Shown: positions 9,869-21,420 of the stretch, in pieces
Layout of the letters: every line of letters starts with the position of its first letter
Numbering within the stretch: the stretch's first letter is position 1
Assembly: GCF_031755915.1 (NCBI RefSeq)
Contig: NC_083381.1
Location: 5,406,501-5,470,500, forward strand
DNA length: 64,000 nucleotides
DNA from: Ziziphus jujuba
Taxonomy: Eukaryota; Streptophyta; Magnoliopsida; Rosales; Rhamnaceae
Reading direction: 5' to 3'
Made by a program: the position numbers and the translations under genes
Notes under the pieces: generated by a model
What the model was told of the DNA's origin: nothing
Database searches by the model: none
What the model saw: the letters and a program-made list of their open reading frames with translations, nothing else

Positions 9869-11331
9869 ATGGCAGATCAAGGGTAAGAAGAGGAGATCCA
9901 CCTTTAAGAATTAATGAAGAAGAGTCCGTAGGATTCTATGGTGGTTCCCGAGCTATGGGGAGTGGTGAGCAAATGGACATGAGGGCTATATAGAAGCAAT
10001 TGCAGTAGATGAATGCCTGATTTGATAACATCAAAGGATGGATAGGATAGAAACATCACAAGAAGGGCCGAATATAAGGTTAGATGCTCATGGAGGCCAA
10101 GGTCAAGGTTGAGGTCGAGCAGGCTGTGGACGACCTAGAGAGGACTTTGAAGAGGAACATTTTAGAGATGATTTCGATGAAGGAATGGATGAAACAATTC
10201 TTGTCCAAGAGAGGCTAGGTCATGGGAGTCATAGGAGAGAGGAGGTAAATGATGATCTTGGCAACATCAAGGTAAACATACCATCTTTCATGGGCAAAAA
10301 TGACCCGGAGGCTGATGTGTAAAATCAACTCGCAAGTGCACGAATCGTTTTCAAGTAATAAAGTGGAAAAATAGGGTTGTCGTACCCAAGGGATTAAGTA
10401 TTAAGTACCAAAGATAATTAGGTTTTGATAATATTTGAACTAAAATTTAAGATGGCAATTGAAAACTAAATAAACTAAATTAAACAAAAGCAATCAATTA
10501 AAATTAGATCAATTTCAAGTAAGAGAGAGAATTGAATAATTATGAATACTAGGGCATTTGATTTCACCACTAACTATTCCAATTTAATTACTTAAATATG
10601 TGAATTTAATTAACTAGTAATTTTGTTAACCATACTTAATCACAAAATTAATCAAAAGTAGTTTCCACTCACAATTGATAATATTTACATAACCTAATTT
10701 ATTCCTTCCGGCCTATAAATTAAATCATGCAAATTCATCAAGCATAGATTAAGTAAATAATATGGCATGAGACAGAACTATTTTCCAATCAATTATGCAT
10801 TCATGTAAATCATTGGAGATCCATAATATTATCCTTTCCAAGCTCAAATATTATTAAAATCATTCATTCCTTCCGGCCTATGAAAGCATTAAGTATACCA
10901 ATGATTTATTAACAAAATATATTACTAATTAAATAAAACTCAACATATATTAAAATAATTAAACCTTCATAGTTAGGGCTACATCATAGCCCTAGCTATG
11001 AAAATTAGTTCATGGTAAAAATAATTTCAACATCCATAATTATTAAAATTCTTGAAAATTAGTCCATTTTTATGGTTGTTTTCTTAAAATTCTTCCTCTT
11101 TTACCTAGATTAAGAAAAATACATAATTAAGTATCTTTCCATAACAAATTAACACAAACTAACAAATATTAAGCTATAAATATGGCATAAAATCATCAAT
11201 ATTTTAGATCTAACAGAGGCTTACTTGGAATGGGAGGAGTGTATGGAGATAATCTTCGATTGCCACAACTATTCAGAGGCTAAGAAGGTGAAATTGGCAG
11301 TAATGGAATTTGGTCATTATGCACTCCAATG
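9869..11331 (+). pseudogene. G1 gag, split by B solo LTR
   Basis: The gag start ATGGCAGAT is at 9869, with a stop at codon 6 (TAA after CAAGGG). The N-terminal part has LRINEEESVGF-like sequence, a Gly/Arg-rich stretch (GGQGQG*GRAG) and the acidic EEDFEEEHFRDDFDEG region, then NIKVNIPSFMGKNDPEA. The B LTR 10313-11215 interrupts at the EAYLEWEE block. Gag resumes at 11216 with AYLEWEECMEIIF and ends in HYALQ at 11331, where sequence switches to another B LTR piece. The C-terminal half and all of pol are absent. Confidence 0.87.
10313..11215 (-). mobile_element. Element B solo LTR, inverted, internally deleted
   Basis: The left edge TGATGTGTAAAATCAACTCG is the reverse complement of the B LTR end, and the right edge is the reverse complement of TGTTAGATC. 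It is flanked by a perfect 5-bp duplication GAGGC (10308-10312 and 11216-11220) within gag. At 903 bp it lacks about 0.85 kb of the middle of the 1.73-kb LTR, including the TATA region. The ends are intact. Confidence 0.93.
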
Positions 11332-11833
11332 ATGTGACATGACATGTGCCTCATTAATGATAAATTAACCAAGTAATGCCACTTGTCTTAATCTTGGCCC
11401 TTGGATTGCCTTGATTCCCTCTTTTGATCAATGGTGGAGATTTAACTAGAATATTCCTTTTTATAAATTCCAAACTTTAAATGATGATATCTTTTTACTC
11501 ACATCTCAAAATCCAAAACTAATGTGATATTTGAAATCGTCAGATCATGAGGATTCATATGACATCCACTTCCATCATGAAATTCCCGATAGAATCTTTA
11601 TAGAATCTTTAAAGAATCTTTTCAATGCTTGATCCGTTCGAGCTCAGATCTTGCTTCCCACCATAATTCGACCCAAGGAATCCATTTTTATCGTTGTTTT
11701 CTTAAAATTCTACCTCTTTTACCTGGATTAAGAAAAATACATAATTAAGTATTTTTCCATAACAAATTAACACAAACTAACAAATATTAAGCTATAAATA
11801 TGGCATAAAATCATCAATATTTTAGGCCTAACA
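11332..11833 (-). repeat. Element B LTR fragment, inverted (first ~510 bp of LTR)
   Basis: It corresponds to the reverse complement of about 26096-26610 in the B 3' LTR, ending CCTAACA at 11833. The left side joins gag at CCAATG and the right side joins copia RT. No target duplication is visible, so this is a piece left by deletion. It ends within a base or two of where the 5' LTR of the complete B element begins (21421, equivalent to 26608). Confidence 0.85.
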
Positions 11834-12565
11834 AGCACCAATGATTCAAACTGCCGAGTTCAAACTTGATCATGGAAGTGAGAAAGTGAATGCTTTGGTT
11901 TATAGAAGCCTAATTAGAAGCTTTCTTTATTTGTGTGCTTCAAGACCTGATATTATGTATGCTATAGTGTGCTATTAAGGTTCGTGAGTGCACCATCTCA
12001 AAACCATTACCAAGCTGCAAAAAGAGTCCTAAGATATGTAAAGGGCACGACCAACTTTGGAATCCTATACAAGCATGGCAACATGTGTGACTTAGTTGGT
12101 TATTGTGATAGTGATTGGGCAGGTTGCTTGGAAGACATGAAGAGCACCTCTGGGTACTTGTTTATGTTTGATTTAGGTCCATTTTCATGGAGTTCACACA
12201 AGCAAGGAATAATAGCACAATCAACAGCAGAAGCTGAATACATCTCGGCAGCATCAAATCAAGCAATTTGGCTAAGGAAATTGCTTAAAGATTTGGGTTG
12301 CAAGCAAACAAATGCAACCACCATTCATTGTGACAATACTTCAGCCATAGCCATCACCAAAAATCCAGTATAACATAGACGAACCAAGCATATCCCTGTG
12401 AAGTACCATAGCATCCGTGAAGCTAAAAGAAACAAAGAAATCAATTTGATGCATTGTTTAACACAAGACCAGCTGGCCGACATTCTCACACAACCATTGC
12501 CGAAAGAAAGACTTCAAGTGCTTAGGTGTCTTCTACATATCATGCCTAACATTTCCAAGAAAGAG
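11834..12565 (+). pseudogene. Copia family C pol: end of RT, RNase H
   Basis: This is Ty1/copia, unlike the gypsy copies around it. The RT end shows YRSLIRSFLYLCASRPDIMYA, then a frameshift. The frame from 11969 covers AAKRVLRYVKGTTNFGILY, the RNase H first Asp in YCDSDWAG, the Glu in STAEAEYISAA, and HCDNTSAIAI. A stop at 12371-12373 replaces Gln in NPVQHRRTKHI. The frame then continues HIPVKYHSIREA, ADILTQPLP and ERLQVLRCLL to the end of pol. A purine-rich AAGAAAGAG (polypurine tract) abuts the LTR. The 5' part of the element is missing, replaced by a B LTR fragment. Confidence 0.92.
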
Positions 12566-13307
12566 TGTTAGAAAATCATGGCAATTGCTAGCCCTAATTA
12601 AGCCAAACTCGAGACCAAGCCTAATGCCTTGACCAAGAAGCAAGTTCCTTAGTTTGGTTTGTATTTTGGTTTTGTAGTTAAGTAAGTCCTTTTGTGATGT
12701 TTTCTAAGCTTGTTAAGTTGGTGCACAAAGACACCGAAATGTGTTAGTTAATATGTATTAGCTAAACTAGAGAATTAGGAAGCTCAGGGAAATGAAGCAC
12801 CATGATGACATGGAAAGCACCTTGGTGACCAAGATAGTGACATGGAAGCAACTTGGTGACATAGAGCCAAACCATTCGGCCTCTCTCTCATCCAATGCAT
12901 GGAAAGACATGTGTCTTCATGCATGAGGTCTACTTCAACATGAAGCACCTAATGAGGCAGCAACACTTGTCAACAAACCATGATGCATGTGGCAAAGTTA
13001 CTTTATACATATGTTTTGCTTCTCCATGAAGGACTTGTTTGTATTGGTGTTTAGAACCAGCAATGGTGTGCTTTCACACTTATTTTGTGTACTATAAGTA
13101 TGTATTACATCTAAATAAATATTGAGATGAATTTTTGGAGAAAATACCTTAGTTTCCATTTCGAAACCAAGAGAAACACAAACCGGCCAAAACTGGAAAA
13201 TTTTCCAGTAGCTTAACCAAAGCAAGCCGAGAACACCTAAACTCCAAATCAAGTTTCCAATCATAAAACCTTGTTCTCTTTAGGTTAACCTTGCCCTAAT
13301 CCTTTCA
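12566..13307 (+). repeat. Copia family C LTR
   Basis: TGTTAGAAAATCATGGC...CCTTTCA, 742 bp. It is preceded by pol end plus polypurine tract and followed by a primer-binding site and gag. It therefore acts as the 3' LTR of the left copy and the 5' LTR of the right copy. The solo LTR at 4527-5253 is the same family in the other orientation. Confidence 0.92.
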
Positions 13308-13310
13308 AAT

Positions 13311-13323
13311 TGGTATCAGAGCC
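13311..13323 (+). other. Copia primer-binding site, initiator tRNA-Met type
   Basis: TGGTATCAGAGCC lies three bases after the LTR end and matches the initiator tRNA-Met 3' end over 13 bases. Confidence 0.9.
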
Positions 13324-13386
13324 TTGTTTCTATAAATCCTTGTTCAAAACCAATTGGCAAAGACACAAAACACAAAACATTTTCAA

Positions 13387-13833
13387 ATGGCATCCTCACA
13401 CTTTTGACCACCTTCACCTCCTATCTTTGATGGCCAAAACTATCGTGTTTGGGCAATCAAAATGAGAGCCTATCTTCAAGATTATGACCTTTAGGATCTG
13501 TTGAAGTTGATTATGAAGTAGAACCATTGAGAGCAGGTGCTACGGTAAATCAAATTAAACTTCATAGTGAAGAAAATGTAAGATCGTTCAAAACTCTCAC
13601 AGCAATACAAGCTGCTATGACGGATGATATCTTTACTAGAATCATGATCTGTACAACTCCTAGACAAGCTTGGGAAAAGCTTCAAGAGGAGTTCCAAGGA
13701 AGTACAAGATCAAGACAAATGCAGCTGCTAAATCTTAGAAGAGAATATGAAAATTTTAATATGCTGGAATTTGAAACCATGAAGGAATTTTCAAACAAAC
13801 TTATGAAGATTATCAACCAAATCAGGTTACAAG
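13387..13833 (+). pseudogene. Copia family C gag, N-terminal part
   Basis: ATGGCATCC starts at 13387 but codon 7 is TGA. The copia gag start is recognisable in PPIFDGQNYRVWAIKMRAYL, followed by a frameshift near 13490. The open part (from about 13527) holds AAMTDDIFTRIM, PRQAWEKLQEEFQG and RQMQLLNLRREYENFNM, typical of the UBN2-type gag of plant copia elements. At 13833, after NQIRLQ, the sequence jumps into inverted G1. The nucleocapsid and pol are absent. Confidence 0.9.
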
Positions 13834-15216
13834 CGGATTCTCATCATTCCCCTCCTTTTGAAAAGGATTTTCCATCAAATCAAAATCAGCACCTACAGCA
13901 AATGGAGATAAGTTAACAATATTAAATATCTCACTAACATTATACTCACCCGGTAGGTCAAGCTTATTGGAGTTTTCATTGATCCTTTCCAAAACTTGAA
14001 ATGGTCCATCCCCTCGCACCATAAGCTTTGACATTCTTTGCTTGGGAGACCTCTCCTCTCTTAAATGTAGCCAAACCCAATCTCCAGGTTCAAATACAAC
14101 CTTTATTTGGCCTTGATTAACACTAGTTGCATATTGCTTCGTCCTCCTTTCAATGTTTGCTTTTGTCTTCTCATATATCTGCTTTATGAAATCACCATTT
14201 TGTTTTCTATCTAGATTGGCACGCTCAATTAAAGGCAAAGGTGTTGACTCTAATGGAGTCAAAAGATTAAAACCATAGAAATTTGAAATGGAGAATATTT
14301 AGTAGCTGAATGCAAAAATCTATTATAAGCAAATTCCACATGTGGCAAACATTCCTCCTATGTTCTTAAATTTCTGTTTTTAACAATGCAGATAAAGTTC
14401 TATTTACTACTTCAATTTGTCCATCAGTTTATGGATGATAAGTAGTTGAAAATGAAATTTTAGTTTCTAACTTATCCCACAAAGTTTTCCATAAGTAACA
14501 TGTGAATATAGCATCCCTATCCAAAACAATTATCCTAAGCATTCCATGTATCCGAAACAATTATCCTAAGCATTCCATGTTGTCTTACTATTACCTAAAA
14601 GAATAAATTAGCCACATTAGATGCATCATCAGTTTTATTACATGCAATAAAATGTGCCATATTAGAAAATTGAATCTTTTCCATTCCTAGACCTAGGTAA
14701 ACCAAGAACAAAATCCATAGACAAATCAACCCATGGAAAAAATGGAATCAGTAATTGCATGTAAAGTCCATGTGGTTTTAATTTTGACTTGGACTTTCGG
14801 CATTTCAAGCATCTCTCACATATCCTCTCCACATCTCTCTTCATGTTAGGCAAATAAAAATATTTTTGCAGCGAGTATAAAGTTTTTAAAACTCCAAAAT
14901 GACCCATTAAACCCCCACTACGACTTTCCCTAGCTAGTAATTCCCTAAAGCAAAAATTAGGCACCTAAAATTGATTTTTCCTATACAAATATCACTCAAA
15001 AATATAAAATTTGTTATAATCATGCTTAGCTTAATTTTTAAATATTTCACCAAAGCCACTATCATGCTCATAAAGTTCTTTTAATTGTTCAAATCTAAGC
15101 AATCTAGCATCTAAGACAGAAAACAATACATACATTCCGGATAATGCATTGGCAACCCCATTTTCCTTACCTTTCTTGTAGCGGATGATATAACAAAAAG
15201 TTTCAATGAATTCAAT
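13834..15216 (-). pseudogene. Inverted G1 pol: integrase to end of RNase H
   Basis: Read on the minus strand from 15216: the end of RNase H (FIETFCYIIRYKKGKEN), the ALSGMYVLFSVLDARLL spacer, the integrase HHCC region ([23 protein letters not shown]), the first catalytic Asp in [10 protein letters not shown], a badly decayed core (14280-14660), then VVFEPGDWVWLHLREER, the GPF module (VRGDGPFQVLERIN) and the LSPFAVGADF end. Polypurine tract complement TTCCCCTCCTTTT is at 13847-13859, and 13 bp of LTR (13834-13846) remain. It joins copia gag on the left and is cut by a forward G1 LTR at 15217. Confidence 0.9.
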
Positions 15217-17532
15217 TGATGAGAATCCACCCATACCCATACAACTGATTACCCGCTAAGGTGCTGATCCTATAAAAATGAAGATGGGGCCAATCATGAG
15301 GGCACAAGCTAGGAGATTCAAGGACAATCTGGTTAGCTTCATCGAAGGAGTGATTCAATCTCAAGAGGGCTTGAAAAAAACTTGAAGATCCAAAGCCCAT
15401 TTCATGCATTCAAGTGGTGAAGGCTGAGATGGACCCAAATAGCTGTTTTAGTGCATTTGTGGACTTTGGGCAGCAAAGGATCTGATATGAACCTAGATCG
15501 ACACGCACCTAAACCCATATTATATTAGCCTAGATCTCAATTAAGTTAAGATTTTAATGGACTAACCTCAACCCCTAACCAACCCATGATTAGAAATATT
15601 GGTATAATGAAGACACCACAATAGGTGATGAATATCCGATTGATAGGTCAAAACTAAAACACTCACTCTCCAATGGTGTTTTAGGCTTTCAAAGAGAAAT
15701 TCAATCTCACAAAATAATTTTTGAATATTATTAAAGGTGTGTTCTTCCTTAAAATAAAGCCCTTAAATAGGCTAGAGTCATAAAACAATAAACCCTAAAA
15801 ATTTAGGTTAAAACCGACCACCAAAGAGAAAAGGAAACATGTTGACCGAAGTTCACCTACTTTCCTAAACTAATTTGGATTAATTAATTTATAATGAAAC
15901 TAATAAAATAATAACTTTCCTAAGTTGATTTTTTCTGAAAATAAATGAATGGAAACCAAATATAAGACTAATTTCCTTAAACAAAAAGTCAAAATCAAAT
16001 TAGAAAACTAGTTGATTAGTTTGACTACTAAGGTATCTTTGACCAATTTTCAGTTTGTTGGAGCTCCAAATCAGCTTCCATATGCCATTTAGGATGAGAA
16101 ATATGATTAATAATAATTCCCACACATTGCCCCTTGATTGGAATAAGTCAAACTCGCTTGAACAAGAAGAAAAGTCAAAGTCAGCGGCTAAATAGCACAT
16201 TTTCGATCAAATTAAGATATTGTCTGTACAAGCTGGTTTTAGATGCTTTTAATTCTAGCTTGGCATGGTTACATGGCCTCTTGGTGATATCTATTGAATC
16301 CAAGAAGTTTTGGATCCATTCATTGCTACCTAGAGTCCATATTTGCACTAAAACAGCTATCTGGGTCCGTAATGACTTCCACCACTTGGATGCTCAAAAT
16401 AGGCTTTGTATCTTCGGGTATTGACAAGCTCTTTTGAGAATTAATTACTTCCTATATAAAAGAAACTAGGTTCTCCTTAAATCTCTTGGCTTGCACTATA
16501 GTGATCGGTCCGATCTTCATCCATATCGGATCAACAACCTAGGGGGGTTGTCAATTGTGCGGGCGTGGGAGGATCCTCATCAAGATCCAATACTTCATGA
16601 ACTCAATTAATATCATCAAGAGGCCATGAAATCAAGTCAAGGTAGGAGCAAAAGCAACCAAAGACCATATTTGTGCACAAGCCATTTTTTTGGCTGAAAC
16701 TGTCCATTTTGCCGTTGACTTTGAGCTATTTTGTTGTTTAAGCATCTTCTCTTTGTTCCAATCAGGGGTATGTACATGAATCATATTTAATCCTTTTTGG
16801 CATCCTACATGGCATATAGGATCTGATTTGAAGCCTTAACAAGCTGAAAATTGATCAAAGATAGCTTAGTTGGCAAACTAGTCAATAGTTCCCAAATTTG
16901 TAATTTTATTTTTGTTTTAGGAAATTAGTCTTTAATTTTGATTTTATTTAATTATTTACCAGAAAGATTAAATTAGGAAAGTTGATATTTCATTGTACAT
17001 TAATTAATTCCTAATTCAAAATAAGGGAATTAATTAATCCAAATTAATTTAGGAAAGTAGGCAAAATTTGGCCAACAATTGTTTTCCTAATCTTATGGCT
17101 GACTTTGCCTTATTGTTTTAGGATTTTATTTTGTGTTTTCAAACCTATTTAAAGCTTATTTTTGAATGAAAATTCAGTATATTATTCATACAGAAAAATA
17201 TTTGTGAGAAAGAATTCTCTTTGTTCTCTTTGAATGCCCAAAACACTTAATAGGAATCAAGTGTTTTAGTTTAACTTACTAATAGGACATTCATCATCTA
17301 TTGTGGTGTCTTCATAGAATTCTCTTTCTTACCTAAAACACTAAATAGAAATCAAGTGTTTTAGTTTGACTTATCAATAGGTCATCCATCATCTATTGTG
17401 GCATCTTCATCACATACCAAGGTTTCTAATCACAAGTTGATTAGGGTTAAGATGGCCATTAAAATCTAAACTGAATTTGATCTAGACTAGTATAATATGG
17501 GTTTAGGAGCAAGTCGGTCTAGGTTCGTATCA
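15217..17532 (+). repeat. G1 5' LTR, interrupted by an inverted G1 solo LTR
   Basis: The LTR starts TGATGAGAATCC at 15217 and ends TTCGTATCA at 17532. Bases 15483-16582 are a separate inverted insertion. Near the 3' end, about 105 bp (about 17211-17316) recur as a tandem copy (about 17317-17409), each with AGAATTCTCTTT, CAAGTGTTTTAGTTT and CTATTGTGG blocks, so this LTR has a partial duplication of its R/U5-like part. Confidence 0.9.
15483..16582 (-). mobile_element. G1 solo LTR nested in a G1 LTR
   Basis: The left edge TGATATGAACCTAG and right edge GGATCCTCATCA are the two G1 LTR ends on the minus strand, 1100 bp. Flanks are GGATC (15478-15482) and AGATC (16583-16587), a 5-bp target duplication with one mismatch. 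Outer LTR sequence continues in phase across it (...AAAGGATC / CAATACTTCATGAACTC). Confidence 0.92.
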
Positions 17533-17534
17533 TT

Positions 17535-17548
17535 TGGTATCAGAGCCA
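17535..17548 (+). other. Primer-binding site, initiator tRNA-Met type
   Basis: TGGTATCAGAGCCA, two bases after the LTR end. Unmutated. Confidence 0.93.
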
Positions 17549-18223
17549 AATTATGTTCAGGTTTGATCTATCTTGTTTGCTTTAATTTGTTGTGTTATTC
17601 TTCAATTTTAGCATTAGGTTAAGGTTGCTTATATTTTCTACACATTATGCTTTAAAAAAAAAAAAAAAACAAAAGCAGATTTTTCTTTATAGCCAAATTT
17701 GTTCCTTGTTTTATCTAAATTTTTTGCTTCCTAGTTTGTTGGTTGTTTTGCATATTAGTTCTTAGTAATATGGTTTATTGTTGATTTTTCTTTTTTGTTT
17801 TACTCTTAAATTAGTTGCATTCATATATTCAAAAAAAAAAAAATGGAGTTTAAGATCATATTGCATAAAATTTACAAATTTTTGCAATTTGTTTTTGTTA
17901 AAAGTTGGTCTCAAGTTTGGTGGAATTTTTGGTGTTGGAATTGGAACTTTTGGTGTTGATTTTTGCTATTGGAGTTGTGCTTATATTTTTTGAGTAATTA
18001 AAAAAAAAAAAAAGAAGAAAAGATGAATAAAAAAAAAAAAAACTACTCCACAAAAGGCTGGTTTTGAAGTTTAAAAGGTTTGAATATTCTTTGCTTGGGA
18101 ATTGTTGGAGTTGCTACTGTTTCATTCAATATTGGCTACTGGAAATAAGAATTTTGAGTACTAAAATTGTTTGAATTTGAATTGGTAGAGAATTTGAAAC
18201 AAAAACTTAAAATTACGAGAATT
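17549..18223 (+). other. G1 leader, joined directly to protease
   Basis: No gene. The usual leader with A-runs (17654, 17831, 18001, 18029) stops at about 18223 (AATTACAACC) and passes straight into AAAGAGAGAACACCTTC of the protease region. The end of the leader, the gag start and all of gag are deleted in this copy. Confidence 0.82.
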
Positions 18224-18990
18224 ACAACCAAAGAGAGAACACCTTCTATATCCATATGAAATCCAAGATAAAATTTGTAGTATGATAATTGATAGTGGAA
18301 GTTGTGCTAACGTAATTAGTAACATTATGGTTAAGAAATTAGGGTTAACAACCATTAAACATCCCGCACCATATAGATTACAATGGCTTAATGATAGTGG
18401 TGAGATGAAAGTAAACAAACAAGCTAAGTAAAATTCCGCATTGCTAAATATGTGGATGTTGTTTTGTGTGATGTTGTTCCCATGCATGCTAGGAATATTT
18501 TATTGGGTAGGCCATGGTAATTTGATAAAGATATCATACACCATGGTAGAGAGAATTCCATTGTATTTAAATTTAAAGGCAACAAAAATCATGCTGGAGC
18601 CAACTTGAAATGCAACAAAGGAGGGAGGCCAAATAGTTCAAGGAGAAAGCAAGTACGGCACCCACGACTTCAACAAGTGTGCATGAGAGCATGACCGAGA
18701 TTAATGTTCAAGGTCTTCTAAATTCAATGGTGAGGGAAAAAGAATGAAAAAGCCGAGAGAGAGAAAAATGTTGAGAAAGCCGAGAGTGAGGGAAAAATAG
18801 TGGTGGCCGAGAGTGGAAAAGGAAAAAGAGAGGAAAGAAAAGAAAAAGAAATTTTTTTTGTCTTAGTTTAGGAGAGCTTAAAAAGGCAATTTTTAATAAT
18901 AAACCATTATTGGCCTTTATTTATAAAGATGTTTATCTAAATGATCAAACAACCTTGAAGAGCTTGAATTGTCAAGTTCTATTTCTTCTC
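18224..18990 (+). pseudogene. G1 protease and charged linker
   Basis: The protease active site has the standard form: SMIIDSGSCANVISN around 18275-18320. A one-base deletion in AKVKFSIAKYVDV (about 18428) shifts the frame. The LLGRPW block and TIVFKFKG follow at about 18500-18590. After that the linker is shortened and decayed, with repeated AESEGK- and EKAE-type codons and a run of lysine codons near 18840. The end holds LVFIYKDVYLND, the start of RT's N-terminal approach. Confidence 0.82.
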
Positions 18991-20220
18991 TTTTGCAGGA
19001 ATTTAATAATGTCTTTCCAGAGGAAATTCCTAATGGTTTACCACCTATCCTAGGGATTGAACATCAAATTAATTTTATGCTGGGAACTACAATTCCTAAT
19101 AGACCTGTATATAGGAGTAATCCCAAGGAGATAAATAAACTATAAAAGCAGGTAAGTGAGTTGTTAGAGAATTGTTATGTTAGAGAAAACATGAGTCCAT
19201 GTGCTGTACCTATTTTATTAATGCCTAAGAAAGATGGAACATGGCGCATATGTGTTGATTGTACAGCTATTAATAATATAACTATTAAATATAGGCATCC
19301 AATTTCGAGGACAAATTATATGCTTGATGAATTACATGGTGCATGTATTTTTACTAAGATTTACCTTAGGAGAGGGTATCATCAAATTAGGATGAAAAAT
19401 AGTGATGAATGGAAAACCACATTCAAAACTAAGTATGGATTGTATGAATGGTTAGTCATGCCTTTTGGTTTAACTAATGCACTTAGCACTTCTATGAGGT
19501 TAATGAATTATGTCATGCGTCCATTCGTTGGAAAATTTGTGGTTGTATATTTTGATGATATTTTAATATATAGTCGAAATCTTGATGAGCATGTAGGAGG
19601 ACATCTTAGGAAATTTTAAATATTCTTAAGAAGGAAAGGTAATATATTTGCTAACATGAAAAAGTGTGATTTTTTTAAAGATGAACTTGTTTTCCTAGGA
19701 TTTGTTGTAAGTGCAGTAAGAATTAAAGTTGACCAATCTAAAGTCCAAGCAATTCAAGGATGGACAAAACCTACCTCTATTACCCAAGTGAGGAGCTTTC
19801 TGGTTTGGCTAGTTTCTATTGAAGATTTATTAAGGATTAGCACCATCACAGTAACTTTGACTGCAATTGTAAAGAAGAATGTTGGATTAAAATGGGAGGA
19901 AACAAAAAAAAAATCTTTAAATTTGTTGAAAGAAAAATTAACTAATGCTCTTTTACAAGTATTGCCTAATTTTTATAAAACTTTTGAAATTGAATGTGAT
20001 GCTTAGCATACTTAAGTGAGAAGTTGAATGGGGCAACATTGATCTACCTGACCTATGATAAAGAGATATATGCATTGGTGAGGGCTTTAGAGACATGGCA
20101 ACATTATTTGATGCCGAAGGAATCTATGAATCACACGGATAATGAATCATTGAATCACGTCATGGGCCAAGGAAAGCTTAACTAACAGCATGCCAAGTGG
20201 ATTGAGTTCATTAAGACTTT
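18991..20220 (+). pseudogene. G1 reverse transcriptase and RNase H
   Basis: From EFNNVFPEEIPNGLP the RT runs through [18 protein letters not shown] and the [14 protein letters not shown] block. In [13 protein letters not shown] the first catalytic Asp (normally KIDL) is Tyr, while the YFDD box ([12 protein letters not shown]) is intact. The frame stops at 19617-19619 after LRKF and is picked up at 19656 (KKCDFFKDELVFLGF). Near 20005 about 50 bp of RNase H, from ECDA to the AYFSEKL block, are deleted. The rest shows [18 protein letters not shown], and the catalytic-site DHES reads DNES. Confidence 0.9.
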
Positions 20221-21420
20221 TTCTTATGTCATGCGTTACAAGAAAGGTAAGGAAAATATGGTTGATGATGTATTATACCGAATGTTTGTATTGTTTTCTA
20301 CCATAGATGATAAATTGCTTGGATTTGAACAATTAAAAAAACTTTATAAGCATGATACTGGCTTTGGTGAAATATTTAGGAACTGTACTAAACATGGTTA
20401 TAATAAATTTTACATCTTTGAAGGATATTTGTTTAGGAAAAATCAACTCTATGTACCTAATTGTAGCGTTAGGAAGTTACTAGTTCGGGAAGGTCATGGT
20501 AGAGGTTTAATGGGTCGTTTTGGTGTTTTAAAGACTTTATCCTTACTGCAGGAACATTTTTATTGAGGGATGTGGAGAAAATATGTGAAAGATGCCTGAA
20601 ATGCCGAAAATCCAAGTCAAAGTTGAAACTGCATTATCTTTACATGCCTTTGCCAATCCCATCTTTTCCTTGGATAGATTTGTCTATGGATTTTGTTCTT
20701 GGTTTACCTAGGTCTAGGATAGGTGAGGATTCAATTTTAGTTTTTGTGAATAGGTTTCCCAAGATGGCAAATTTTATTGAATGTAATAAAACTGATGATG
20801 CACCTAATAATGTGGCTAATTTATTCCTTTAGGAAGTAGTAAGATTCCATGGAATGCTTAGGACAATTGTTTCGGGTAGGGATGCTAAGTTCTTAAATTA
20901 TTTTTGGAAAACTTTATGGGCTAAGTCAGGGACTGTGCTTTTATTTTCAACTACTTGTCATTCACAAACTGATGAACAAACTAACGTAGTAAATAGAATT
21001 TTGTCTGCATTGTTGAGAGCATAAATAAGTAGAAATTTCAGAACATAGGAGGAAAATTTGCCACATGTGAAATTTGCTTATAATAGATCGTTACATTCAG
21101 CTACTAAATATACTCCATTTGAAATTGTTTATGGTTTTAATCCTTTAACTCCATTAGATTTAACACATTTGCTTTTAAGTGAATGTGCTTAATCTAGATA
21201 GAAAACAAAAAGCTGAGTTTGTAAAGCATATGCCAATATGCCAAGAATGATAATCAAGACCAAATAAAGACTGCATTTCAACCTGGAGTTTGGATTTGGT
21301 TGCATTTAAGAAAGGAGAGATTTCCCGAATAAAGAAAGTCAAAGTTTATGCCGCGAGGGGATGGACCTTTTCAAGTTTTGGAAAGGATCAATGAAAATGC
21401 TTAGAAGCTTGAACTACCAG
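20221..21420 (+). pseudogene. G1 integrase, cut by element B
   Basis: It runs from VMRYKKGKENMVDDV through the HHCC region ([16 protein letters not shown] and CERCLKC), with a small deletion at FYWPNMKRD near 20565. The core shows [13 protein letters not shown]; the second catalytic Asp sits in [10 protein letters not shown], decayed from [18 protein letters not shown] has Asn where the catalytic Glu belongs. The C-terminus reaches the GPF module (RGDGPFQVLERINEN) and ends at LELPG at 21420, where B LTR sequence begins. Expected downstream pol tail and 3' LTR are missing. Confidence 0.9.

Noticed and set aside
10320..11215. Inverted B LTR as a complete LTR pair with the 11332 fragment
   Set aside because: The first piece has its own perfect GAGGC duplication, and gag resumes directly after it, so it is a separate solo LTR.
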